DNA from: Leucobacter sp. Psy1
Lineage (GTDB): Bacteria > Actinomycetota > Actinomycetes > Actinomycetales > Microbacteriaceae
Reading direction: 5' to 3'
Assembly (NCBI RefSeq): GCF_020096995.1
Contig: NZ_CP083692.1
Location: 2,232,001-2,296,000, forward strand
DNA length: 64,000 nt
Below, piece by piece: positions 1-8,684 of the stretch. The notes under the pieces were generated by a model that saw only the letters and a program-made list of their open reading frames with translations, did not search any database and was not told where the DNA came from. Made by a program: the position numbers and the translations under genes. Within the stretch, counting starts at the first letter, position 1, and each line of letters starts with the position of its first letter.

Positions 1-2554
1 GGGAGCTGAAGGTGGTGGTCCCCCCACCGAGCCGGGACATCGCCCAGTCGAGCGGGCACCGCTCCACCGTGTCGAGGTGCGAGGGGCTCACGGGTACGAC
101 GGCCTCGGGGTCACCGTCGAGGTCGACGAGCGGCGCCTCGGTGCTCGGGGGGAGCACTCCGTACCACTCATCGGGGTGCGCTCCAGGCACTCCCTCGCTC
201 GCGAGCGCCGCGAGGGATGCGCTCGCCTCGGCGTCGGCGGGATCACGGGTCAGCCGTCGGCGCATTTCGGCGACGGCTCCTCTGAGGGTCAGTCTCGAGC
301 TCGGCAGTGCTCCGTCGAACCGCGGGTGCGCTATCCCGAAGAAGGTCGATGGATGGTGGTCCTCGTCCGCGACGGCGACCACGAGCAGTTCGTCCCTGGC
401 ACGGGAGCAGGCGTGGGCGAAGAGCCTCAGCTCGTCGTGCAGCGTGTCCCGTCGCGCCGGGGGCTCGGCGATCCCCCCGCGCAACCAGCGTTCGAGCGCG
501 GTGACGCCGATCAGAGTGCCGCGCGAGCGAAGGTTCGGCCAGACGCCGTCCTGCGGGCCGAGGATCGCGACCAGCGAGAAGTCGGTGCCCACGAGCCCCT
601 GCGGCGTCGTCACCGTGACAACCTCTCGGGCGCTGCTCGCCGCGAGGGAGTCCTCCGGCACCGCACTGGCGAGGAGCTCGGCCAGCAGATCGGCGATCGG
701 CACCTCGCTGTCCTGTTCCTCGTGCCGCTGCAGGGCGAAGAAGAGACCGAGCACGGCGTCGAGGCGGCGATGGGCGTCGTCGGCCCGAGCACCTCGGCCG
801 TCGAGCGCTGATTCCTGCCAGGGCCCGGCGAGGCCCGTCGCGTCCCAGATCGCCCAGAGGGTCTCGCGCGGCGTTCCGCCTGACGCGCGCACGCGCGTTC
901 CCGCCTCGGCCAACCTGGCGAGGCGCCGGAGGGCACGCCCCGCGGCACTGTCGACGATCGGTTCGGCCTCTGGCCGGCCGAGCGCTTCGACGACCAGCTC
1001 GTCGATGCCCTTCGGCTCGCGCGCTTCTCCCCGGGCGGCGCGCTGCTCACTCAGGCGAATAGCGGCCCGGAACCGGCGGAGCACGATGGGATCGAGACCG
1101 CCCACGTCTCCACCGAGCACGTCGAACGCATCGGAGGAGGTCAGCGGGGCGATGCCGAGGGCGTGCTGCAAGAGGCGGATGAGTTCGCGGACGATCCGGT
1201 GCTCTCTGAGCACGATGCCGCCCGCGGTCACCGCCGTGACGACGCCGAGACCGGCGAGGGTTCTGGCCGCGGCTCCGGCTTCCTCACGTGTGCGGCACAC
1301 CACCGCCATGTCGCTCCAGTCGAGCTCGATCCCATCGTCGAGACCCAGGCGGCGTCGACGCAGTCGGTGCGCGATCACCCCCAGTTGCTCGGACACCGCG
1401 GGAACCGTCACGAACTGCGTCGCGGGCCGACCGGAGCCAGGCTCGCCCGTCGGCTCGGCCGAGCGAGCGGACACCGCCGCGCGCTGCGCACCGGCTCCGG
1501 CGGCCCCGACCCGCTCCGTGAGCCTCCGCACGAGACCGCGAATCGCGGGGTCGCTGCGGTGATCCACCCCGAGCACTACGCGCTGCGGTTGCGCGGCTCG
1601 AGACCTCGCCGCACGCGACCCTTCTGTGAACCCCTGTCGAGCGAGCTCCTCCTCCATCCGGGTGAGCAGTTCGACGCGCTCCCCCCGGAACGCGCTCGTC
1701 GCCACATCGGGGTCGCCGAACACCCAGATGCGCGCCCCCTCGCGGGCGCAGGCAGCGACGAGTGCGAGGTCTCCCTCGGTCAGCTCGTGGGCATCGTCGA
1801 TGAGGATGAGGCGCGGCAGAGGGACCGCGCCTCCTCCGTCGCCTGACGCGCGCACCATCGCAGCGGCGGCACGCAGCAGGCCGCTCGAGGTCAGCTCTCC
1901 CGGCCGCGCCTCCGCGATCCGCGCCTGGACCCTGGTCAGGAGCTCCAGGGCGGCCAGCCAGACCTCGACGAGCTCGGGCGCAGGCAGTGCCGTCACCGCC
2001 TCGCGGCTCCGAGCTCCCTCGAGGGCTTCGAGCCGGGGCATCAGCGTCTCGGGCGAGAGGGAGGCGTCATCCAGCACCCGGACGAGCTCTCGCAGCTCGG
2101 CGCGGAACGGGGCGCTGCGCAACAGTTCGGGAGCGAAGCGTTCGACCCAGGCGGTACGATGACCGGTCTCCGCTCTGACGAGCGCCGCCTCGATCACCTC
2201 TCCGATCAGCTCGTCCTGCACCGTGCCGGTGAGCAGGCGAGGCGGTTCGCGCCCCTCTTCGGCAGCGCGCCTCGCCAGCAGCGCGAAGGCGAGGGAAGCT
2301 GGAGTGCGCACGAGGGTGCCGCCGGAGGCACGTCCGAGTCGCTGATGCACGCGGTCGCGGAGGCGCGTCGCAGAGGCGCGGCTCGGAGCGAGGACGAGCA
2401 AGTCGCCCTCCTGCCACCCTTCGGCGTCGGCCCGTCGCGCGAAGGACTCGATGAGCGTCGTCGTCTTACCGGTGCCCGGGGCCCCGAGGACACTCGCGTG
2501 CCGCGAGGCGTCGAGCGCCAGCACTGAGCGCTGGGTCTCGTCGAATCGGAGCAT
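1..2554 (-). CDS. AdnA-like UvrD/REP-family DNA helicase with start of a PD-(D/E)XK nuclease domain (3' end outside window)
   Basis: About 851 residues are visible from ATG at 2554; the C-terminus lies beyond the left edge. Superfamily 1A motifs appear in order: Walker A GAPGTGKTT (about residues 24-32), a Walker B-like LILIDDAHE (about 250) where UvrD has DExQDT, VDHRSDP in the place of the NYRS motif, TTPQGLVGTDF...DGVWPN, and ACSRARDELLV as motif VI. The last visible stretch, SPSHLDTVERCPLDW, is the usual entry to the nuclease domain of AddB/AdnA-type proteins. This fits one half of the AdnAB double-strand-break resection machine. As in mycobacteria, AdnA is expected upstream of AdnB, and this gene does stand first in its transcription unit, but the partner is not visible. 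A TAGGGT box about 6 nt before the ATG suggests a leaderless mRNA. AdnA versus AdnB is inferred. Confidence 0.8.
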   Translation of the reverse strand, partial: MLRFDETQRSVLALDASRHASVLGAPGTGKTTTLIESFARRADAEGWQEGDLLVLAPSRASATRLRDRVHQRLGRASGGTLVRTPASLAFALLARRAAEEGREPPRLLTGTVQDELIGEVIEAALVRAETGHRTAWVERFAPELLRSAPFRAELRELVRVLDDASLSPETLMPRLEALEGARSREAVTALPAPELVEVWLAALELLTRVQARIAEARPGELTSSGLLRAAAAMVRASGDGGGAVPLPRLILIDDAHELTEGDLALVAACAREGARIWVFGDPDVATSAFRGERVELLTRMEEELARQGFTEGSRAARSRAAQPQRVVLGVDHRSDPAIRGLVRRLTERVGAAGAGAQRAAVSARSAEPTGEPGSGRPATQFVTVPAVSEQLGVIAHRLRRRRLGLDDGIELDWSDMAVVCRTREEAGAAARTLAGLGVVTAVTAGGIVLREHRIVRELIRLLQHALGIAPLTSSDAFDVLGGDVGGLDPIVLRRFRAAIRLSEQRAARGEAREPKGIDELVVEALGRPEAEPIVDSAAGRALRRLARLAEAGTRVRASGGTPRETLWAIWDATGLAGPWQESALDGRGARADDAHRRLDAVLGLFFALQRHEEQDSEVPIADLLAELLASAVPEDSLAASSAREVVTVTTPQGLVGTDFSLVAILGPQDGVWPNLRSRGTLIGVTALERWLRGGIAEPPARRDTLHDELRLFAHACSRARDELLVVAVADEDHHPSTFFGIAHPRFDGALPSSRLTLRGAVAEMRRRLTRDPADAEASASLAALASEGVPGAHPDEWYGVLPPSTEAPLVDLDGDPEAVVPVSPSHLDTVERCPLDWAMSRLGGGTTTFSS

Positions 2555-2658
2555 GCTGCCACCCTACCGAGCGCCACCGACATCGCCCGCCGGTCCGGTA
2601 GTCTGAGCTTCCGGCCGTTTCGGGAGCTCCCGTGAGCCACGGATGAGAGGAGCGCAGT
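2555..2658. promoter_or_regulatory. Divergent intergenic region, adnA-like gene / IclR gene
   Basis: Roughly 100 bp separate the two divergent starts. On the plus strand a TAGTCT box at 2599-2604 could be a -10 element for the IclR gene, with AGGAG at 2648-2652 as its ribosome binding site. On the minus strand TAGGGT close to 2562 could serve the helicase gene. Neither has a convincing -35 hexamer. Confidence 0.35.
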
Positions 2659-3447
2659 CTGTCCGCCGACCCTCGCGCCTCCCAGTCTCCCCGTGGAGCT
2701 CAGGCGATCGACCGTGCCGCACACGTGATCGCCTGCGTCGTCGGCGCCGACACCTCTGTCTCCTTCACCGAGGTGGTCGAACAGACCGGGCTCTCCCGAT
2801 CCACCGCCTCGCGCTTGCTGCAAGCCCTCGAGCGGAACGCGCTCCTCGATCGGGATCCTGACGGTCGGTATCGCGGCGGGGCCATGTTCACGCAGTTCGC
2901 GGCGCGCTTCGACCGAGTCGACTCCCTCTCCGCCGCCGCGGGGTCCACGCTGCAGCGCCTGAGCGAGGAGACGGGAGAGGCGAGTCACCTCGCGGTGCCG
3001 AGCGGCGGCAAGGTCGTGCAAGTGGCCCAGATCGACTCGACGTATCTGCTCGGCTCGGGCAACTGGGTCGACATCGACGTTCCCCCGCACTGCTCCGCTC
3101 TCGGCAAGGTGCTGTACGCGTTCGACGCCATCCCGTTGCCGACCGGCAGGTTGGAGCGACGCGCGACGCGCACGCTGACGACCCGGTCCGCACTGCTCGC
3201 CGATCTCGAGGAGATCCGCGAGTCCGGATTCGCCGTCGCGCACGACGAACTCGAGGATGGACTGGACGCACTGGCCGCCCCGATTGCGGGGCCGGGAGGA
3301 GGCGTGATCGCGGCGGTGGGCATCTCGGGGCCGACGCTCCGCCTCGAGCCGGATCACGCACGTCTCGGCGCGCTCCTGGTGCGCGAGGCGGAGACGCTCT
3401 CCCGGTCCTTGCAGCGGCAGGTGCCTCCGCTGCTGACCGATCGCTGA
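2659..3447 (+). CDS. IclR-family transcriptional regulator
   Basis: The N-terminal winged helix (FTEVVEQTGLSRSTASRLL, then DGRYRGG) and the C-terminal effector domain (CSALGKVLYAF and a GFAVAHDELEDG motif) are typical of IclR regulators. The first conventional start, GTG at 2725, would delete the first helix of the DNA-binding domain, because the family pattern continues upstream as AIDRAAHVIACVV. The only in-frame option that keeps it is CTG at 2659, preceded by AGGAG with a 6-nt spacer; an in-frame stop at 2644 blocks anything further upstream. The protein would then be 262 residues. It stands directly before a demethylase gene and probably controls it; the palindrome at 3516-3531 is a likely binding site. 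The ligand is unknown. Confidence 0.85.
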   Translation: MSADPRASQSPRGAQAIDRAAHVIACVVGADTSVSFTEVVEQTGLSRSTASRLLQALERNALLDRDPDGRYRGGAMFTQFAARFDRVDSLSAAAGSTLQRLSEETGEASHLAVPSGGKVVQVAQIDSTYLLGSGNWVDIDVPPHCSALGKVLYAFDAIPLPTGRLERRATRTLTTRSALLADLEEIRESGFAVAHDELEDGLDALAAPIAGPGGGVIAAVGISGPTLRLEPDHARLGALLVREAETLSRSLQRQVPPLLTDR

Positions 3448-3468
3448 ACGCAGCCTCCCGAAACCCCC

Positions 3469-3498
3469 TTGCACCGCTTCGACGGGCGTGCCTACACT
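3469..3498 (+). promoter_or_regulatory. Sigma-70-type promoter of the DmdA-like gene
   Basis: TTGCAC (3469-3474) and TACACT (3493-3498) are separated by 18 bp. Transcription would start near 3505, just before the palindromic operator candidate, so a bound repressor could block it. Confidence 0.6.
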
Positions 3499-3515
3499 GG
3501 CGCCATCACCACAAT

Positions 3516-3531
3516 TGGAACGGGTGTTCCA
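3516..3531. promoter_or_regulatory. Palindromic operator candidate for the IclR regulator
   Basis: TGGAAC-GGGT-GTTCCA is a perfect 6-bp inverted repeat lying just downstream of the predicted transcription start and about 35 bp before the ATG. The octamer ACCACAAT flanks it as a direct repeat (3508-3515 and 3541-3548). IclR regulators commonly bind GGAA/TTCC-type palindromes, so assigning this site to the adjacent regulator is reasonable but inferred. Confidence 0.6.
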
Positions 3532-3566
3532 CATGGTGAGACCACAATGATGTGACAGGAGGACCC

Positions 3567-4871
3567 ATGAGCTACAACGTCCCGTCCGTTGATCAAAGCG
3601 ACCGTCGCGTTCCGATCAACCTGCGCCAGTCAGGCCCCACCCCCGTCGAAATGCTGATCGACACCCGCGTCAGGAAGTCTCCCTACTGGGCCCTCTCCAT
3701 GGATCACGGGTGCTGGAGGGCATCGATCTACAACCGCATGTATCACCCGCGGGGCTACGTCCCCCGCGAAGAGGGTGGCATGACGGTGGAGTACCAGTCA
3801 CTCGTCAACGACGTGACCCTCTGGAACGTCGCGGTCGAGCGACAGATCCAGGTCAAGGGTCCGGACGCCGAAGCGTTCGTCAACTACGTCATCACGCGCG
3901 ATGCGACGAAGATCCCGGTGATGCGGGCGCGCTACGTGATCCTCTGCAACGAGGACGGGGGGATCCTGAACGATCCGGTACTCCTCCGCGTCGCCGAGGA
4001 CGAGTTCTGGTTCAGCCTCTCGGACACCGATCTCATGCTCTGGCTGCAGGGCGTGAACGTTGGACGCAGATTCGATGTCGGTATCGCCGAGATCGATGTG
4101 GCTCCTGTCCAGATCCAGGGACCAAAGTCCGTCGATCTCCTCGAGGACCTCATCGGCCCCGTTGCCAGGGATATCCCGAGCTACGGCCTGCACGCTGCTC
4201 AGATCGGCGGGCGCGACGTGATCATCTCGCAGACCGGCTTCACCGGGGAGAAGGGCTACGAGGTGTATCTCTACGACGCCACCCGCTATGCCGAAGACCT
4301 CTGGAAGGTCATCGTCGCGGCCGGCGAGCGGCACAACCTCCGGGTCGTGGCTCCGGCCCATCATCGCCGGATCGCTGCTGGCATCCTTTCCTGGGGTCAG
4401 GACATGGACTTCGAGACGCTGCCCTTCCAGGTCAATCTCGGCTACCAGGTTCCCCGCAAGAAGGAAGCCGACTACATCGGCAAGGCGCGGCTCGACGAGG
4501 TCCGTGCGCGGCTCGAAGCCGGCGAGGTGCCCTACAGCACCCAGCTGGTCGGTCTCGCCCTCGGCGGCAAGCCCATCGACGACTACGCACCCGACTTCTG
4601 GCTGATCAGCGCGGAGGCGGGAAGCGAGGCCGTCGGGTACGTGACCTCGCCCTGGTTCTCCCCCGAACTCGAGACGAACATCGCCCTCGCCCACGTCCCG
4701 CTGCCGATGTCGGAGCTCGGCACCGAGATGTGGGTCCATCTACCCGATCAGTACGCGGAGACGCCGGGAGAACCCGTGTGCGCGACCGTCGTCGAAGTGC
4801 CGTTCCGCCCGTCGGTCAACCCGAACCAACGCGAACTCCTGAAGACGAGGGGCCTCGACGCCGCCGTCTAG
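3567..4871 (+). CDS. GcvT/DmdA-family tetrahydrofolate-dependent demethylase
   Basis: This 434-residue protein belongs to the aminomethyltransferase (GcvT) fold. The segment LWNVAVERQIQVKGPDA (about residue 85), then GGILNDPVLLR, SDTDLMLWLQGV and VQIQGPKS resemble dimethylsulfoniopropionate demethylase DmdA more than true GcvT, and QTGFTGEKGYEVYL is the shared folate-pocket motif. ATG 3567 is chosen because AGGAGG (3557-3562) precedes it; a GTG at 3552 has no such site. Family members move a methyl group from an O-, N- or S-methyl substrate to THF in the cytoplasm. No other glycine-cleavage genes are nearby, so it is not the glycine system T protein. The real substrate (DMSP, an aromatic methoxyl or a methylated amine) cannot be read from the sequence. 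It is longer than DmdA (about 370 residues). Confidence 0.85.
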   Translation: MSYNVPSVDQSDRRVPINLRQSGPTPVEMLIDTRVRKSPYWALSMDHGCWRASIYNRMYHPRGYVPREEGGMTVEYQSLVNDVTLWNVAVERQIQVKGPDAEAFVNYVITRDATKIPVMRARYVILCNEDGGILNDPVLLRVAEDEFWFSLSDTDLMLWLQGVNVGRRFDVGIAEIDVAPVQIQGPKSVDLLEDLIGPVARDIPSYGLHAAQIGGRDVIISQTGFTGEKGYEVYLYDATRYAEDLWKVIVAAGERHNLRVVAPAHHRRIAAGILSWGQDMDFETLPFQVNLGYQVPRKKEADYIGKARLDEVRARLEAGEVPYSTQLVGLALGGKPIDDYAPDFWLISAEAGSEAVGYVTSPWFSPELETNIALAHVPLPMSELGTEMWVHLPDQYAETPGEPVCATVVEVPFRPSVNPNQRELLKTRGLDAAV

Positions 4872-4881
4872 CCGACCGGTA

Positions 4882-4912
4882 CTCCGCGACCCGTGTCACG
4901 ACGGGTCGCAGA
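4882..4912. terminator. Bidirectional hairpin between convergent genes
   Basis: CGACCCGT and ACGGGTCG (4887-4894 / 4901-4908) pair around a 6-nt loop, and the stem extends to CTC/GAG with one mismatch. It sits between two converging genes and covers the stop codon of the phosphodiesterase gene. There is no long T run. Confidence 0.6.
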
Positions 4913-5885
4913 GTTCTCCGATGTACCGATCCGGGTGGTCGACGAAGACGCCGTCGATCCCGGTATCGAGGATCGCCGCGAACTCGGCCATCCACTCCCC
5001 CTGAGCCGCGGGGTCATCCCCCGAGCGGTAGCGCTGATTCAGGAAGCGGTTCTCGGGACGCAGCGTCCAGGCGTAGGCGACGAGTCCGCGCGCGTGCGCT
5101 CGCGCAACGAGATCGTTGGTCCCCGACGCAGTCCCGTCCGAGTCGAGGACGAAGAGGTCGCGCTTCGCGACGCTGATGCCGTCTACGCGGCCGGCGAGTG
5201 CCTCGAGCCCCGCGTCGCCGCGGAACCACGAGAACGGTCGGGCGCGATCCCCCATCGTTGCGACCTCGTCGGCGGGCGCCCCCCGTGTCTCCGTCAGGAA
5301 GACGACGGGCGCTCCGAACCTCCGGAGACGATCCAATACTCCGAGTTCGAAGCACTCGAAGATCAGTCGATCGCGGCGGTCACCCCAACCTGCCCGCGAG
5401 ATCTCCGCCAGCAACAGTTCATCGATCGCGAACCCCCGGTCGGAGAAGTACTGCGCGTGCTTCACCTCGACGACGACCGAGATCGGCCGGTCCGCATCAT
5501 CGGCGATGGCGAGCACATCGCGCAGACGCAGGATCGGCTCGGCACCGCCGAATTCGGCACTGTCGGGCCGGAGATCCGCCAGGCGCTCCCGGCACCTGAG
5601 CGTCGCAAGCTCGTTCCAGTCGAAGTCCTCGGTGAACCAGCCCGTGCGCTCCACACCGTCGACCACGCGCGTCGTCCGCCGATCCGCGAACTCCGGATGA
5701 TCGGCGACATCGGTGGTCGACCCGATCTCGTTCTCGTGGCGGATGACGAGCGCACCGTCGCGGCTCAGCACGATGTCCGGCTCCACCGCATCGACCCCCT
5801 GAGCGATGGCGAGCCGGTACGCCGACTCCGTGTGCTCCGGGCGGTACCCGGGAGCACCGCGGTGACCGATGATGAGCGGACGCAT
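4896..5885 (-). CDS. Glycerophosphodiester phosphodiesterase
   Basis: A TIM-barrel GDPD of about 329 residues. It shows the N-terminal IGHRGAPGYRPEHTESAY motif, the metal-binding VEPDIVLSRDGALVIRHE segment and the terminal DGVFVDHPDRY motif. It hydrolyses glycerophosphodiesters to an alcohol and glycerol-3-phosphate. No signal peptide is visible with the start at 5885, which places the HRG motif at the expected distance from the N-terminus. Two upstream starts in frame (5948, 5915) would add residues without homology. It converges on the DmdA-like gene and is divergent from the BI-1 gene. Confidence 0.88.
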   Translation of the reverse strand: MRPLIIGHRGAPGYRPEHTESAYRLAIAQGVDAVEPDIVLSRDGALVIRHENEIGSTTDVADHPEFADRRTTRVVDGVERTGWFTEDFDWNELATLRCRERLADLRPDSAEFGGAEPILRLRDVLAIADDADRPISVVVEVKHAQYFSDRGFAIDELLLAEISRAGWGDRRDRLIFECFELGVLDRLRRFGAPVVFLTETRGAPADEVATMGDRARPFSWFRGDAGLEALAGRVDGISVAKRDLFVLDSDGTASGTNDLVARAHARGLVAYAWTLRPENRFLNQRYRSGDDPAAQGEWMAEFAAILDTGIDGVFVDHPDRYIGELCDPS

Positions 5886-5994
5886 GGCCCCACTGTACGC
5901 AGGCACCTCTCGCATCGCACGCCGAGACCCTCCGCCCACAGTGAACACGTACGAATTGGCGCGGAATCCTCAGCCTCGCGTGACCATCGGCAGA

Positions 5995-6000
5995 TAGTGT
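5995..6000 (+). promoter_or_regulatory. Candidate -10 box (TAGTGT) of the BI-1 gene
   Basis: TAGTGT lies about 40 nt before the ATG in the divergent region with the phosphodiesterase gene. No clear -35 hexamer is seen. Confidence 0.35.
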
Positions 6001-6040
6001 GGAATCACCTGTCCGAGACCCGATTGAAGGATCCAGACGC

Positions 6041-6868
6041 ATGAGCAACCCGGCCCTGAACAACAACCCGGCCCTGAACGGCAAGTCGCTCTCCGCCGAA
6101 GAGCTGCGCCGCATCTACGATCAGCCCGCTGCGCAGACGCAGCGGCCAGGCATCGACACCCCCGAGACGACGGCGCAGCGGCCGCCGATCGACGCGCCCT
6201 CTGACAAGCCGATGACGTACGAGAACACGATCAACAAGATCGTGATGCTCTTCGTCTTGGTCGTGGCGGGCGCCGCAGTCGGCTGGTTCGTGCCGATCCT
6301 CATGATCCCCGGCGTGATCGCCGGCCTCGTGCTGGGACTCGTCAACGCCTTCAAGAAGGAACCGAGCCCCGGCCTCATCGTCGCCTATGCGGTGGCCCAG
6401 GGCCTCTTCCTCGGCGGCATCTCCGGCATGCTCGAGGGGATGTTCCCCGGCATCGTGTCGCAAGCGGTCATCGGCACGCTCGCGGTCTTCGCCGTCACAC
6501 TGCTCCTCTTCCGCAGCGGCAAGGTGCGCACGAGCCCGAAGGCCACCAAGATCTTCCTGATCGCCATGCTCGGCTACCTCGCGTTCTCCGTCGTGAACGT
6601 CATCCTCATGTTCACCGGCGTCACCGAGGGCATGTTCGGTGCTCGCAACATTACGGTCATGGGCATCCCGCTCGGCGTCATCATCGGTGTGCTCGCCGTG
6701 CTGCTCGCCGCGTACTCGCTCGTCATGGACTTCGAGTTCGTGCAGAACGGTGTGCAGAACCGCGTTCCCGAGAAGTGGGGCTGGACCGCAGCGTTCGGCA
6801 TCACGGTGACGCTCGTGTGGCTGTACCTCGAGATCCTGCGCATTCTCGCGATCCTGCGCGGCGACTAA
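6041..6868 (+). CDS. Bax inhibitor-1/YccA family membrane protein
   Basis: About 275 residues. An N-terminal 60-residue cytoplasmic segment rich in Pro, Gln and Asn (it opens with the repeated NPALN) is followed by about seven transmembrane helices, ending in WGWTAAFGITVTLVWLYLEILRIL, the characteristic C-terminal helix of the BI-1 family. The ATG at 6041 has GAAGGA upstream; ATG 5999 is earlier in frame but lies on the promoter. Homologues are implicated in ion leak and stress tolerance, but no specific role can be given here. A strong terminator follows. Confidence 0.9.
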   Translation: MSNPALNNNPALNGKSLSAEELRRIYDQPAAQTQRPGIDTPETTAQRPPIDAPSDKPMTYENTINKIVMLFVLVVAGAAVGWFVPILMIPGVIAGLVLGLVNAFKKEPSPGLIVAYAVAQGLFLGGISGMLEGMFPGIVSQAVIGTLAVFAVTLLLFRSGKVRTSPKATKIFLIAMLGYLAFSVVNVILMFTGVTEGMFGARNITVMGIPLGVIIGVLAVLLAAYSLVMDFEFVQNGVQNRVPEKWGWTAAFGITVTLVWLYLEILRILAILRGD

Positions 6869-6893
6869 TCACCAGCGCTCGCCCCTGACAGAG

Positions 6894-6933
6894 AGAGAGG
6901 GCCCCTCCCGTTCGTTCGGGAGGGGCCCTCTCT
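6894..6933 (+). terminator. Strong intrinsic terminator of the BI-1 gene
   Basis: A perfect 17-bp stem (AGAGAGGGCCCCTCCCG / CGGGAGGGGCCCTCTCT) with loop TTCGTT, 25 nt after the stop codon, followed by GTGTCC. Confidence 0.85.
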
Positions 6934-6979
6934 GTGTCCGGTGAGGCGCTTCTGCGCTTCAGAGGCGACGCCCGCCATT

Positions 6980-7034
6980 GAGTGGAGGGTTCCGCACGCT
7001 ATCCGCAGGATATTCCATGCGAAACCCTGCACTC
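6980..7034. repeat. 55-bp imperfect palindrome between two terminators
   Basis: The arms at 6980-7004 and 7008-7034 match at about 21 positions: GAGTG-AGGGTT-CGCA then TATCC, around a GCA loop. It lies between the BI-1 terminator and the guaA terminator, so it is not needed to end either gene. It may be the folded remnant of a small repeat element. Confidence 0.6.
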
Positions 7035-7052
7035 ACGCCACGAGAAACGACA

Positions 7053-7084
7053 GCGGCCCGGACCCCCTCGGGGGCCCGGGCCGC
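7053..7084 (-). terminator. Terminator of the guaB-guaA operon
   Basis: GCGGCCCGGACCCCC pairs with GGGGGCCCGGGCCGC with a single mismatch. On the minus strand it follows the guaA stop by 22 nt and is followed by TGTCGTTTC. Confidence 0.8.
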
Positions 7085-7106
7085 GCTCACACCGGCGTGC
7101 CGGCGC

Positions 7107-8684
7107 TCACTCCCACTCGATGGTTCCCGGGGGCTTCGACGTGACGTCGAGCACCACTCGGTTCACCTCGGGCACCTGGTTCGTGATCTTGTTCGAGATT
7201 CGGGCGAGGACGTCGTAGGGCACGCGGGTCCAGTCCGCCGTCATCGCGTCCTCCGACGAGACGGGACGCAGCACGATCGGGTGACCATAGGTGCGGCCGT
7301 CGCCCTGCACCCCCACCGAGCGCACATCGGCGAGCAGCACGACGGGGCACTGCCAGATCTCGGCGTCCAGGCCGGCGGCGGTCAACTCGGCGCGGGCGAT
7401 CGCGTCAGCGGCGCGCAGAGTCTCCAGGCGGTCGTGGGTGACCTCGCCGACGATGCGGATGCCGAGGCCAGGGCCGGGGAACGGCTGGCGTCCGACGATC
7501 GCCTCGGGCAGGCCGAGCTCGCGGCCGATGGCGCGCACCTCGTCCTTGAAAAGATCGCGGAGCGGCTCGATGAGCTCGAACGTCATGTCGTCGGGGAGGC
7601 CGCCGACATTGTGGTGGCTCTTGATGTTCGCGGATCCGGATCCGCCGCCCGATTCCACCACATCGGGGTAGAGCGTGCCCTGGACGAGGAACTTGATCGG
7701 CTCGCCTTCGGCTTTCGCCTCTTCGACGAGCTGGCGCTGCACCCCCTCGAACGAGCGGATGAACTCGCGGCCGATGATCTTGCGCTTCTCCTCCGGGTCA
7801 GTGACGCCGGCGAGGTGACCGAGGAACGTCTCCGCGGCCTCGACCGTGACGAGGTTCACCCCGGTGGAGGCGACGTAGTCCTGCTCGACCTGCTCGCGCT
7901 CGCCCTGACGGAGGAGCCCGTGGTCCACGAACACTGCTGTCAACTGGTCGCCGATCGCCTGCTGCACGAGCGCAGTGGAGACGGCCGAGTCGACGCCGCC
8001 GGAGAGCGCGGAGATGACGCGCGCCGACCCGACCTGCTCGCGGATGCGGGCGATCTGGTCGGCGATGACGTTGCCAGGGGTCCAGTCGGACGGGATCCCG
8101 GCGACGGTGTGCAGGAAGTTCTCGAGGATCTGCTGGCCGTGGTCCGAGTGGCGCACCTCGGGGTGCCACTGCACTCCGTAGAGCTTGCGCGCGGCCGATC
8201 CGAACGCGGCGACCGGCGTGACCGCGGTGCGGGCGAAGACCTCGAAGCCCTCCGGAGCCTCCTGTACGGCATCGCCGTGGCTCATCCACACGTTCTGCTC
8301 TGCCGGCTGCCCGGTGAGCAGGGGGCCGCCGTCGCCGATCACCGACGCGTCGGTCGCCCCGTACTCACGATCACCGGTGTGGCCGACGGTGCCGCCGAGC
8401 GTGCGCGCCATCACCTGGAAGCCGTAGCAGATGCCGAGCACGGGAACCCCGAGCTCGAAGATCGCCGGATCGAACTGCGGCGCCCCCTCCTCGTACACCG
8501 AGGACGGCCCGCCCGAAAGTACGATACCGAGCGGGTTGCGCTCGGTGACCTCGGCCGCCGTGATGGTGTGCGGGACGAGTTCCGAGAACACTCCGGCTTC
8601 GCGCACACGACGTGCGATGAGCTGGGCGTACTGTGCGCCGAAGTCGACGACGAGCACGGGGCGCGTCAGGGTCTGGTCCGTCAT
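7107..8684 (-). CDS. guaA: GMP synthase (glutamine-hydrolysing)
   Basis: 525 residues. It converts XMP to GMP using glutamine and ATP. The N-terminal class I glutamine amidotransferase has the nucleophile motif [10 protein letters not shown], and the conserved [12 protein letters not shown] carries the catalytic His and Glu. The ATP pyrophosphatase domain has [11 protein letters not shown], and the dimerisation domain ends in PPGTIEWE as in all GuaA proteins. ATG 8684 overlaps the stop of the DUF3817 gene by 4 nt (ATGA), implying translational coupling. It is the last gene of the guanine operon that begins with guaB. Confidence 0.98.
   Translation of the reverse strand: MTDQTLTRPVLVVDFGAQYAQLIARRVREAGVFSELVPHTITAAEVTERNPLGIVLSGGPSSVYEEGAPQFDPAIFELGVPVLGICYGFQVMARTLGGTVGHTGDREYGATDASVIGDGGPLLTGQPAEQNVWMSHGDAVQEAPEGFEVFARTAVTPVAAFGSAARKLYGVQWHPEVRHSDHGQQILENFLHTVAGIPSDWTPGNVIADQIARIREQVGSARVISALSGGVDSAVSTALVQQAIGDQLTAVFVDHGLLRQGEREQVEQDYVASTGVNLVTVEAAETFLGHLAGVTDPEEKRKIIGREFIRSFEGVQRQLVEEAKAEGEPIKFLVQGTLYPDVVESGGGSGSANIKSHHNVGGLPDDMTFELIEPLRDLFKDEVRAIGRELGLPEAIVGRQPFPGPGLGIRIVGEVTHDRLETLRAADAIARAELTAAGLDAEIWQCPVVLLADVRSVGVQGDGRTYGHPIVLRPVSSEDAMTADWTRVPYDVLARISNKITNQVPEVNRVVLDVTSKPPGTIEWE

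Noticed and set aside
12..1562. 516-codon open frame on the plus strand at the left edge
   Set aside because: The minus strand encodes a helicase with all SF1 motifs in frame through the whole interval.
3798..4739. 313-codon open frame opposite the DmdA-like gene
   Set aside because: Shadow; the plus-strand gene has a consensus ribosome binding site and clear family motifs.
3567..4871. Glycine cleavage T protein (gcvT)
   Set aside because: No gcvH or gcvP nearby and the motifs are closer to DmdA-type demethylases.
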